From contig JACYXH010000205.1 of NCBI GenBank assembly GCA_026745465.1, positions 1,475,501 through 1,539,500 of the forward strand: a stretch of DNA of 64,000 bases. The letters run 5' to 3'. The first letter of the stretch is position 1, and every line of letters starts with the position of its first letter. The position numbers and the translations under genes are program-made. Source of the DNA: Lota lota (taxonomy: Eukaryota; Chordata; Actinopteri; Gadiformes; Lotidae). The notes below the pieces were generated by a model, which worked only from the letters and a program-made list of their open reading frames with translations, searched no databases and had not been told where the DNA came from. Of this stretch, positions 35,830 to 47,800 are shown piece by piece.

Positions 35830-38800
35830 TCAAGGCAGCCCCTATCTCTTCCTTTCTACCTCTGATAGAGAGATATCAGCTGTCTACGTGTCTGTGTGTT
35901 CATACACTGTTTCTAAGGGAAGCGGTTGACAACACGATGAATGCTATGCAGTCTATCCCATGCTCTGCCTTATGCAACCAACCTGGCTGCAGAAAAGCTA
36001 TGCATATTTACAGAAATACCATAACTCCCCTAGGGGGAGCAACTCGACACTAGGGTATGAGTGCACGGTGGGTACAATTACCTCGTACAATAAACTACCC
36101 CTGTATATTATAGTATATCAGTCAAAATATGGCTTATTTATGTCATGTCCCTATAAAACGTTGGCCCCGGTGTATATAAATCATGTATATAGAGGTGGCA
36201 GAAATGTTCATTGAGTCTCCACATACCTTGAAGATGAAGCCATTCTTTATCTTGTTCTGCACCGTGTCATATTCAGCCATTAAACCGCACATGATGGCGT
36301 ACCTGTGGAGAGACGATACCGTGTTCATTCTTGTAAGTAACAGGTCAAACTGTTTGAATAACTGTTGCGGAGATTAGTCAAATTAGATTACATTAAGATA
36401 TGGCACATCTTAACAATGTTCATTTCTCAATGCAATTAGCACTTGATATTCACTGGTTCTTAAATCCTCCTCTTTTCTTATGGCAAACTAAGCCGATTCA
36501 GCAACAGGAAAACGTCCATAACGTTTGTGGGCCAACAATCTTGGATCCAATATAAATCTATTTTCCATACGTAGAAAAAATAAAAGGATTACTGATGGGT
36601 AGCACAGATGTGTTTTGGTATGCAGTTATCTAATCCCGAAACCCCATGAAATACTTTCATTTGATCAGATTGATTGTATTTTCATGGATGGTGCTCAGGT
36701 AGCACCTTCCAGTCACACCACCTATTCTCTGGGTCACTTGCTGCTGGAATCCAGCGCCATTCAGCCTCCCTTAGCAAGGCTCCTCATTAGGCATGGTTTG
36801 GGGAGATAAGCTGCTTCATCTCTGCTTTCGTCTCCTGCTCTGTTCTCTCAGCCACTTTCTCGGGTTCCTAATTAATGACTGGAGACATTAGAGGCGGGTT
36901 GGGGGAGGTGTTGGTTGTGGTGGGGATCCAGTTCTGCTTAGCGTCACATGAGCTAGTTGCGGTACTTAGTGTTTTGGAAGACAGAAAGGGAGATGAAACA
37001 GGTGATCAAAGTGATTTCACCACAAGGCCTCTTTCTACCTTAGCCTGGCAAGAGTCGGCCCTTGCACGCAAATGATGCCTTCAAACACAGGTACAATTTA
37101 CATAGCCTAATTAAAACATCAGATACCCTATGTGCAATCCTGAAGCTTTTTATCTATTTATAGGCAGAAACCAGAGAGATCCCACCGGTTGGCTGTCTCG
37201 CTTGTCCCGTTAGCACCAATATGCTAACCTCTATTTATATGCCAATGTGTTTGGGAGCCTGAATTCCCACTGTGTCTTGGATGTGCTCACAGCTGTATTA
37301 CTCACTTCCTGGCTCTGTTTCCATGGCTCAGTGCTTCACATCACGTCACTCTGGTGGAGTGGAAAGACGACAATGACTATAGCGCAGTCGGCATCTGGCT
37401 ACCGAGGGCACCCGATTGATTGTCCGCCAAGCAAACAAAACATAAGTGAACCGTGTGCTGCTGGAACCCAAAAAAGGGTAGGTTGTTTTCTCAAGTCAAC
37501 CCCGGGCGGTGGCCCACTGAGGCTGATTGGAACTGGATGAGTGGTGAGCACTGCATCACAGGAGCTCAGATGCTATCTGTCTGCAGACGTTCCGACTGAC
37601 TTCCAATGAAAACAAGTTGCTTGAAGCAATAGCTAGGAGTTACTACCCACGCTGACTTCTGATCTCACCAACTGTGGTGCAGAAATCCAACCAGGTGCAT
37701 GAAGCTTTTGCACCATGATGCCACAAATCTGCCAAGTCTGAACTCTTGAGGGATAACGTGTCCAGTGGAATCCAATTAAATGAATAGTGCCCACCTATAT
37801 GAGAGCATTTAATATGAAAACAACCATCGTATGCAAGTTAGCAGGGCAACCACACTAACGAAGAATCTAGTTGGGTGAGAAACAAGATGTTTTGCGGGGC
37901 ACCTCATGGTGACCAAATATGCATGCAACCAATCTAATTTCTGTTTGCTTTATCTTCGCATCCTGAATCATGTGATGCTGTTGTGGGTCATCAATCAAAA
38001 GTCAGACTGGGGGAGGAGAGTGGCATGAGAAGAATACCAGAAGGGAGTAATAATTCAAACAGAAATCAGCCCTGCCACAGTCAGGACCGAGCTGTAGAGA
38101 CGTTTGCTCAATATCCGTAGGATACCCCAGGGCATATTCTCCTCATCGTTATCTGTTCAGCGTGAAACAACGCAAATTGTGTGGACACAGACATGCTTTC
38201 GGTGGTTGGCTAAGCTCATAATGCTCATAAGTCTGGTGGAATAGTGTTTGGCACCGTGCAAAGAAAAGAAAGAAGCAAAACAACGAATAAGCAAAAAAGC
38301 TGGAGAGAAAGTAAATGAAGGTGGAGATAAGGTGTCTCGCCTCAGGCCATGTTCCTGATAGTTCCTTGGATCAAGTTTACACGTTCTTAATCCTACGAAA
38401 GGACGCTTTGCTTCCAGAAGACATAGAGATGAGGTGTGCTTGGATGGGGGGGGGGGGGGGGGGGAGATAGGAGAGAGGAGGGTGAGAGAGATAATATGAA
38501 CATGTAAGGAGGCGTGTCAGCCCCAGGGGCGTGCCCACTGTTTATCCTTTCCTTTCTTCCTTGTGTTGAAATCCTATCTCTCACGACTTTCTTCAGCAAC
38601 AAAGGGGCGGGGCGTGGGTAAATTGTACAGTGGTGAGGAGGAAGCAAAATATTTATGACACGGAATGAGTCTAGAGAAAGAAGAGAACGTTAATTGGGCA
38701 GGTTATTCCCGGTTTTTTAAATGGCTCTCACCCCCCCCCCCCCCCCCCACTGTTCTACTGGGTAAGAACAAAAAAATTATATCCTGCTTGGCAGATGAAA

Positions 38801-41800
38801 CTGCAGATTGATTTCAGTGTTGAAATCCAACATGGAGAGGAGAGTTCTTCCAAAGTCAGGGAGGTTCTAGGCAGGGATCCAGACTACCAACCTGCACCGA
38901 GAGAAGCCGGGGGGGGGGGGGGGGAGGGGGGGGGGGTCAAGTGTGGGACTGGTGAGAGAGAAATGGGATTTCAAGTGTTCCCACTGCAGTCTGTTATCTT
39001 AAATACCTCCATGACCCGGCTATGGTCGGCTTGATGTCAAAGGCCACACAATGGGAGAGCACACCTCCCATTGCGACTGATACAGCAAATTGCGTGCTGT
39101 GGTCATGGTGACCTTGGTGATGACCACAGCCACAAAGGAATGCGTTCAGTATTAAAAGTGAATCCATCACCCTCTTCCCAAAGTTTCCCTGGTAAATCCC
39201 GGTGTTTTTTGTACCATCTAAAGGGTGTATAATACATCGTGCTCCAGGTACAGAGGGTGCTTAATATGAGGTATAGCCATCTATGTAAACAAGCCTGTAA
39301 TACAAGATATCAAATCCGCTTCCCAAGGCCACAAGTGTACTAAGATTACACAAAGAGGTTTCATGGCCACAGTCAAAAACACACAACAGCGTTTGTGCGT
39401 GCATACCAAACAATGACAACGTCTAATCCTTAATAATAGTAAGACAGAAAAGTAAATCCTTCTTGCGTTTCACACCATACGAGTGGCTAACCGGTAAAAT
39501 AAATACAGTTGAGAATGAGTCAGAAAGATGACAAGGGGGACCTTCAGTGCCCCTTGAAGTTGAAGAGCCCTGACTGCCCATGGAGCAGAAAACAGCTTCT
39601 TCTTTTTTCATCACCTCATCAGGCTTGACAAAAGGGGGAGCAAGGCATGGTACGTCGCGTGGCACAATCAGGCTGAATGATTGTCATTTATTCACTGTGG
39701 TCATGGTCTATTATTAGTGCAAGTCTAGTGCGAGTTTAGTGCAGACTCTCCCTTGCCGGCACCTTGCGTGGCAGATCAAGAAGGAATTGGCACCACAGCT
39801 CAACAACCCCTGCCAAATCTGTTGCTTGGCCACATTGTGAAGATAGGGTGACAGCATTTCTCACGACATCAGGCACTAAGTAAACAGTTACCTCATACTG
39901 ACAAAAAGGCTTGCAACACTGCTTGGCACATCTCCCCAGTCTCCATATCCATGGTTGAAACAGTGCTTTATGTACTTTGCCATGCCCGTTTGAATCAAGC
40001 TGCATTTCTGCCTGGTTTAAGATTCTTAAACCATTGGTGGATATAGGATTAAGCATTGGGCCTTTTTTTTTTTTTTAAGTACAGCCTTCTTTTTTGCTTG
40101 ACCTCCAGCTGTGGTATGTGCATAAGCTATAACGCTAGGTACTTCAAAATCTAGCAGTGCAAAGGGATCTGCTGGCACAACAAGGTGCACTGCAAGCACT
40201 TTCCATGAGAAAGTGCCATACACCTCTTCAAAGATGACGTCAATCGCATGCGGCACCTATTAAAAAGGACCTTGATGCCTGTCCAAAAGGAAAGTATAGG
40301 CTTAAGCAAACAAACATAGGTTTCTCAAAATTCAATAATTATATTACTTAATTAACCTAAAAACACATACGCACATGTCGCGAGCACACACCTGCAAACA
40401 CACACCCTCAAGTCTTGGGGAACCTGATGTTAAAAAGACAGGCAGTTGAGGAAATGGAAGGTTGTTTGTTAAAGTGTCTGCTAGACGTGCATGCCATTTT
40501 AAATGTGGTAAATATACACGCCACGTACATTTGAAAGTAAAAACATAAAAACATAAGGTGGTTTGTGACATTTCTTTCATGGTCGTGGTGCCTATGTAGC
40601 TTCAAATGACAAACCTTCCAGAAGTACAGAATGCCAATCTGAGAACTATAATCTGGGACAAATCTCTATTGGCTGTGTTGTGTCCACAGGCTGCAGTCTG
40701 CACGCTGCCTTCAAGTCACAACATGAGCGCTTCTTTCAGGCCAGGATTCAGGCCTACCAAGATGGCGCCGCAAACGGTTGACTCGGTGTGTCTGTGCGCG
40801 TTGTTTTGTTTTGTGTTTTAACCTTGTTTTAGGCGATGGTACCCGGATCTCTTTCTCCAGAGAAGTGCTCTTGAAAATCAGGGGAACAACGGCAGAGGAT
40901 TTTCGTACTTTTCTTCTCCCTACACTGGAAATTTTGGACATACTAGTCAAAGGTGTGCTCACCTTGGCTCACGCAGCGAAACGCCGGAGGAGAGGGAAAC
41001 GGGCCGGTGCGCTGGTGCGTCTTCGCCAGCGAGGACGACGCACACCGTTACCGGGCATATTTCTCTCTAACATGCGTTCACTGCCCAACAAACTGGAAGA
41101 ACTACAACTGCTGTTGGGGGGAAACAGGGACTTTTCTTCATCGACTGTTTTGTGCTTCACGGAGACGTGGCTCTGTGGACTAATACCGGACTCTGCGCTA
41201 GAGCTGGAAGGCTTCCAACTCTACAGAGACACGGACCTCTCCGGCAAAACTAAAGGTGGAGGAATCTGTTTCTACATCAACAGCGGTTGGTGCAACGACG
41301 TGACAGTGATCCAGCAGCATTGTTCTCCTGACCTGGAATCTTTCATCATAAACTGTAAGCCTTTTTATTCACCCCGGGAGTTCCATTCATTCAATCTGGT
41401 CGGTGTTTACATCCCGCCGCAGGCCAACGTGCAGGTCGCACAGCGCATGCTCGCCGACCAGATACTATGTGTGGAGCGGACCAACCCGGATTCCTTAGTT
41501 ATTGTCCTTGGAGACTTTAACAAAGGAAACCTCACTCATGTACTACCTAAATACAGACAGCATATTAAATGCCCGACCAGAGAGGAGAATATTCTGGATC
41601 ACTGTTACACCACAGTCAGGGATGCTTATCACGCGGTCCCCCGTGCTGCACTGGGACTATCTGACCACGTCATGGTCCACCTGATCCCCGCCTACAGGCA
41701 GAAACTTAAACTCTGCAAACCTGTAGTGAGGACATCAAGGAAGTGGACCAGTGTAGCTGTGGAGGATCTCCAGACGTGCTTGGACTCTACTGACTGGGAT

Positions 41801-44800
41801 GTGTTCAGGACTGCTACCAACAGTCTAGATGAGTACACAGAGGCTGTGACGTCATACATCAGCTTCTGTGAGGACTGCTGTGTTCCATCGTGCACCAGGG
41901 TGAGTTTCAACAATGACAAGCCCTGGTTCACAGCCAAACTCAGAAGGCTACGTTTGGATAAGGCTGAGGCGTTCAGGAGTGGGGACAAAGACAGACTTAA
42001 AGAAGCAAAGTACAAGTTTAGCAAGGCGGTGAAAGAGGCTAAACAACGGTACTCTGAGAAACTCCAAAACCAGTTCTCAGCTAACGACTCTGCTTCTGTC
42101 TGGAGAGGGCTCAAACAGATCACCAGCTACAAGCCCAAAGTATCCCACTCCACCAACGACCGACGCCTAGCCAACGACCTTAACGAGTTCTACTGCCACT
42201 TTGATAGACAAGGGGTCGGTCCTGTAACCATCCCCCTCAACACCTCCCAACAAAGGGTCTTCCCTGATACCACCCCCCGTGACGCCTCCCAACAGCCCCA
42301 GCTACAGTGCATCACCTCCACCCCCCCCACCTTAAAGGCCCCCCCCTCCATCTCCCCACCCACCTCAGTGACGACTCTCTTCATCAATGAGGAAGACGTC
42401 AACAGACTGTTCAGGAGACAAAACCCCAGGAAAGCTTCTGGACCGGATGCTGTCTGCCCATCCAGCTTGAAGCACTGCGTTGACCACAGACATTTTTAAC
42501 ACCTCACTAGAGACATGCCACGTGCCAGCCTGCTTCAAGTCCTCACTAATCATTCCTGTTCCTAAGAAGCCAAGGACCACAGGACTTAATGACTTCAGAC
42601 CCGTCGCCCTGACCTCTGTGGTTATGAAGTCCTTTGAGCGCCTTGTGCTTTCTCACCTCAAAGACATCACCGTCCCGATCCTGGACCCCCTACAGTTTGC
42701 CTACAGAGCCAATAGGTCTGTAGACGATGCAGTCAACCTGGCCCTCCATTACATCCTCTGGCACCTGGACTCCGCAGGAACCTATGCCAGGATCCTGTTT
42801 GTGGACTTCAGCTCTGCCTTCAACACCATCATCCCGGCTCTCCTTCAGGAGAAACTCTCCCAGCTTGGTGTGCCTGACTCCACCTGTAGGTGGATCACTG
42901 ACTTCCTGTCTGACAGGAAGCAGTATGTGAAGCTGGGGAAACACGTCCCCGACTCACAGACCATCAGCACCGGATCCCCTCAGGGCTGTGTTCTTTCTCC
43001 TCTGCTCTTCTCCCTGTATACCAACAGCTGCACCTCCAGTCAACAGTCTGTCAAGCTTCAGAAGTTCACGGACGACACCTCCCTCATCGGACTCATCTCT
43101 GATGGAGACGAGTCCGCCTACAGGTTGGAGGCTGACCACCTGGTGAAGTGGTGCAAGCAAAACAACCTTGAGCTCAACGCTCTAAAGACAGTGGAGATGG
43201 TTGTGGACTTCAGGAAGAACCCAGCCCCACCTGCCCCCATCACCCTCTCTGGCTCCACAATCAACATTGTGGAGTCTTTCCGCTTCCTGGGAACTATCAT
43301 CTCCCAGGACATTCAAGAAAGCACAACAGAGGATGTACTTCCTGCGGCAGCTGAAGAAATTCAACCTGCCAAAGACAATGATGGTGCACTTCTACACAGC
43401 CATCATTGAGTCCATCCTCACATCCTCCATCACCACCTGGTACGCTGCTAGCACAGCCAAGGACAAGGGCAGACTGCAGCGTGTCATTCGCTCAGCTGAG
43501 AAGGTGATTGGCTGCAATCTGCCGCCGCTCCAGGACCTTTACGCCACCAGGACTCTGAAGCGTGCAGGAAAGATTGTGGCTGACCCCTCCCACCCCGGCA
43601 ACAATCTCTTTGAGCCACTCCCCTCTGGCAGGAGGCTGAGGTCCATCAGGACCAAAACCTCTCGTCACAAGGACAGTTTTTTCCCCTCCGCCACTAGCCT
43701 TATTAACAAGGCCCGGAAACCACCCTGACTCTCTCCACACCCCACCCCTGGCTCTACATGCCACTGTACTTAATCTGCTCTTGTAAATCTAAATTGTGTG
43801 TATATATTTATACATATATTTATACTTCTTTTGTTTGTTCTGTTTAACCTGTAAAAGAGAACGTGACGTGCACCTACATCACCAAGACAAATTCCTTGTA
43901 TGTTTAAAAAACGTACTTGGCAATAAAGCTTTTCTGATTCTGATTCTGAATGCGCTGTCGAGGCCTGTACAAATACAAACAGGATCCATACCATCAAGCC
44001 CCTCTCGACACAACTAATTAAAAGCCACGGGGATTTTTACTCCTTTCTTACACCAGGAAATCAGAGGGCGAGAAGACTTTATTTTTCTTCTTCTTTTTCC
44101 TCCTTCTCATCATTTGGTGCAAGTTCTCCCTTTTCTGTCCTTTGATGTTTTAGAATCCACTTCTAAAGAGCCCTGATACCAAATAATTCAGACTTTGGCA
44201 GAGCTCAAGTCTTTATATAATGCTCACCAGACCAATAGCTTTTGAAGGTTCATTTTGGCATGAATAACCAAGCCGCGAAAGAAAATTCTAAAGAGATGGA
44301 GGCAAAGTGAATTAATTAATTTACAAAAGGATTGAAAATAATTTAATAAAGGAATAAAGGAATACATTTACAGTTAAGGATTGGCCATGGCTGAAGTCAG
44401 CCATGGTGGGAGATGTCAAGTTAATTTGCATTACACTATGGGGGGAAGTGGACATGTCTGCAAGGATGCAAGACAGCTAAAGGAATCTATACAATAAAGA
44501 AGTCAGGACATTGGCATGGTGTGGCCTCAGTATCCGACTTTGTGGCTACATTGGCAATGTGAACGCTAACTACTAACACCTTTCAATTGGAGAGAGGAAG
44601 GCAGCTTTCTCTAGGTGCAAGGACATTTATTATACAAATGCCTTTTTGAATTGATTAGTAACAATGTTAACAAGGTTATATAATATGTATATCATTTTAT
44701 ATTATAATTTGGACACATTCTTCCACGAAACGCTCAACTGATGTTATGAGGAGAGAGGTGAGTACATGAGTGGTACCCTCCACCCACACCCGACCCAACC

Positions 44801-47800
44801 ATCAATGACTGCTCCACTGCCTTGCGGTATCAACCAAATGCTGATATGCAGTGATTGTGGGCCATCAGTCAAATGAATGTGTGTTCAGCCAGTGTCACCA
44901 TCAGGCTATCGGAGTGAGTCCAGACTGTTTACATTCCTGGAACTGGAGGGGATGTGATAGTATCAGTTGGACAAAGCCTGGCGTGAGGGTGGCTGGGGTA
45001 TGGTGGTGGTGGAATAGTGGAGGTAGGGTGGTTGTACTCTGCAGAAGCCCAGGGTGATGGGTTAGCCCATCTTAAATAATCTGTTAAACATGCTATTGGA
45101 CAAAGTGCGGGAATAAGCCATTTTTTAGGTTAGCTGTTCTCACCACCAAGGCCTTAGCTAGGTCACTCAAAATTAACTTACTCAATTTGCCATATTCCCC
45201 AGGCCTACCCTAGCAAAGATTTTCCCACAGATGGAGAACACTGGCTGCACTTCTGAAAGGTAGCTGGATGCATGTGTGGGTAATTAAAGTATTAAATAAT
45301 GAGTGAATTAAACAAAGACCAACGACTTACCACTGATGACTGTCAGCACATAAAGGGTTTAGCCTCACCGCCTCTGCACCCGCTTCCTTCCCTAGAGAGG
45401 GGAAGAGACAGGACAGACCCCATCTGATGAACAACAGTCCATAATCCCTGTGCACCCCAAGCATTCTGGGCACAGATTGGTCAATTCAAGGTGCTGTGCT
45501 TCCTTTTTTCAAAATACAGAAGTAGTAGAGTAAAGAAGTAGAAAATTTAATGAATTTCATTTATTTTAAAGCATGCTAATATTTCTTAGGGAAATTGTGT
45601 GCTTTAGAATTATGAGCACACACACACACAAACATGGCTTGATATAAGTAATGTTGACCTGACAGCAGTATCTGAGAAAACAGTATCTGTGTCAGCAGCG
45701 TCTGGTTGGTAATTATTAAAAGGCCCATTAACAAGATGATAGAGAAACAGGCCAATCCAGTCTGAACGAGAATAGTCTGATCATCAAATGATGGGAAATA
45801 AAACCACTGACAATGTGGTACAACAGGGTAAACAGTTTGGAGAGATAATTTAAGTTTAATTCTAAAATAGCGATTTGGGTTGGGCATGGGTAGGAACGCT
45901 AATGTTTTCACGTCCAAACTACAATAAAGTGTAGAGTGGCTGAATGAATAATGAAGAATGAAGAATGAAACCTGCTTTGTTTCAGTGGCCATTTCCGTCA
46001 TTCTTAAATTGTTGCTTAGTCTGTTGGTTAACCAAGTCAGAAGACAATATACATCCAAAAACGATTATGATTTATTAATATGATCCTACACTGAACTCTT
46101 TCTTGAAGGACTGTTACCATTCGTCATCATTCTCGCACCTTGCAGTGAACCTGTCCAGCTATAAATATGATCACAAATGTTGAGGATAACGATGTCACAA
46201 TTTCCTTAATTACTGATAATGATCAGATTTGGGCTGTATTTATATGGAACATTTTATTGGATTTTATTATTTGCAACCCACAGAAGACTATGCACAATGC
46301 GTGTACCCTGATCAACAAATATTTGGTACCTGTGCTTCGTAAAATGAAGCACAATGATCAGCAAATACACATTTTTAAGTAGTGACTTTCAGAACATAAT
46401 TTCCCATGTGAACTAGTCTATATGCATTTGTGGATTTCGTTGAGTTTGGTCAAATGTGTACCGCTGCGGATCCGTAAAATAAAAAGGTCCGTTAAATGTG
46501 GATGTGTCCTTAGCATACACCTGTAGATGGTGATATGCATATTGAAGTGAGTTGTAACCCACAGAAGGCAAATCAAATTGCGTGCACCACAATCTACAAA
46601 TATAATGTACTTGTGCTTTGCAAAATGATATCCACACATATATGTTAGGATCCACAAATGCATCTAACTTTTTCGTATGCAGTCGAGTCCACGAATTGGG
46701 AACGAAAGAAAGGACCACAGTCATCTAGTTTTCGCCAAGGTGAGTGTCTGTTTTAAGTTTTCAAGTACAAATACTTCCAAGTCACTATGCTTAGCATGGG
46801 TTGTACCAAGAGTATGCAAACAAAGACATATTAATCTCACTTGATGGCATTGTATGATTAAACCATTACGCTTAAACATCATTAACCTCCAAGAAACATA
46901 TACAGTGCCTTGCGAAAGTATTCGGCCCCCTTGAACCTTTCGACCTTTTGCCACATTTCAGGCATCAAACATAAAGATATAAAACTGTAATTTTTTGTGA
47001 AGAATCAACAACAAGTGGGACACTATCATGAAGTGGAACGAAATTTATTGGATATTTCAAACGTTTTTAACAAATAAAAAACTGAAAAATTGGCCGTGCA
47101 AAATTATTCAGCCCCCTTAAGTTAATACTTTGTAGCGCCACCTTTTGCTGCGATTACAGCTGTAAGTCGCTTGGGGTATGTCTCTATCAGTTTTGCACAT
47201 CGAGAGACTGAAATTTTTTCCCATTCCTCCTTGCAAAACAGCTCGAGCTCAGTGAGGTTGGATGGAGAGCGTTTGTGAACAGCAGTTTTCAGTTCTTTCC
47301 ACAGATTCTCGATTGGATTCAGGTCTGGACTTTGACTTGGCCATTCTAACACCTGGATATGTTTATTTGTGAACCATTCCATTGTAGATTTTGCTTTATG
47401 TTTTGGATCATTGTCTTGTTGGAAGACAAATCTCCGTCCCAGTCTCAGGTCTTTTGCAGACTCCATCAGGTTTTCTTCCAGAATGGTCCTGTATTTGGCT
47501 CCATCCATCTTCCCATCAATTTTAACCATCTTCCCTGCCCCTGCTGAAGAAAAGCAGGCCCAAACCATGATGCTGCCACCACCATGTTTGACAGTGGGGA
47601 TGGTGTGTTCAGGGTGATGAGCTGTGTTGCTTTTACGCCAAACATAACGTTTTGCATTGTTGCCAAAAAGTTCCATTTTGGTTTCATCTGACCAGAGCAC
47701 CTTCTTCCACATGTTTGGTGTGTCTCCCAGGTGGCTAGTGGCAAACTTTAAACGACACTTTTTATGGATATCTTTAAGAAATGGCTTTCTTCTTGCCACT

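Larger units (their letters stand above)
36303..39660. other. rmdn2 intron 4, first part
   Basis: No exon recognised. Poly(G)/poly(C) at 38446-38464, 38731-38748 and 38909-38936; the rest is mixed single-copy-looking DNA. Confidence 0.5.
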
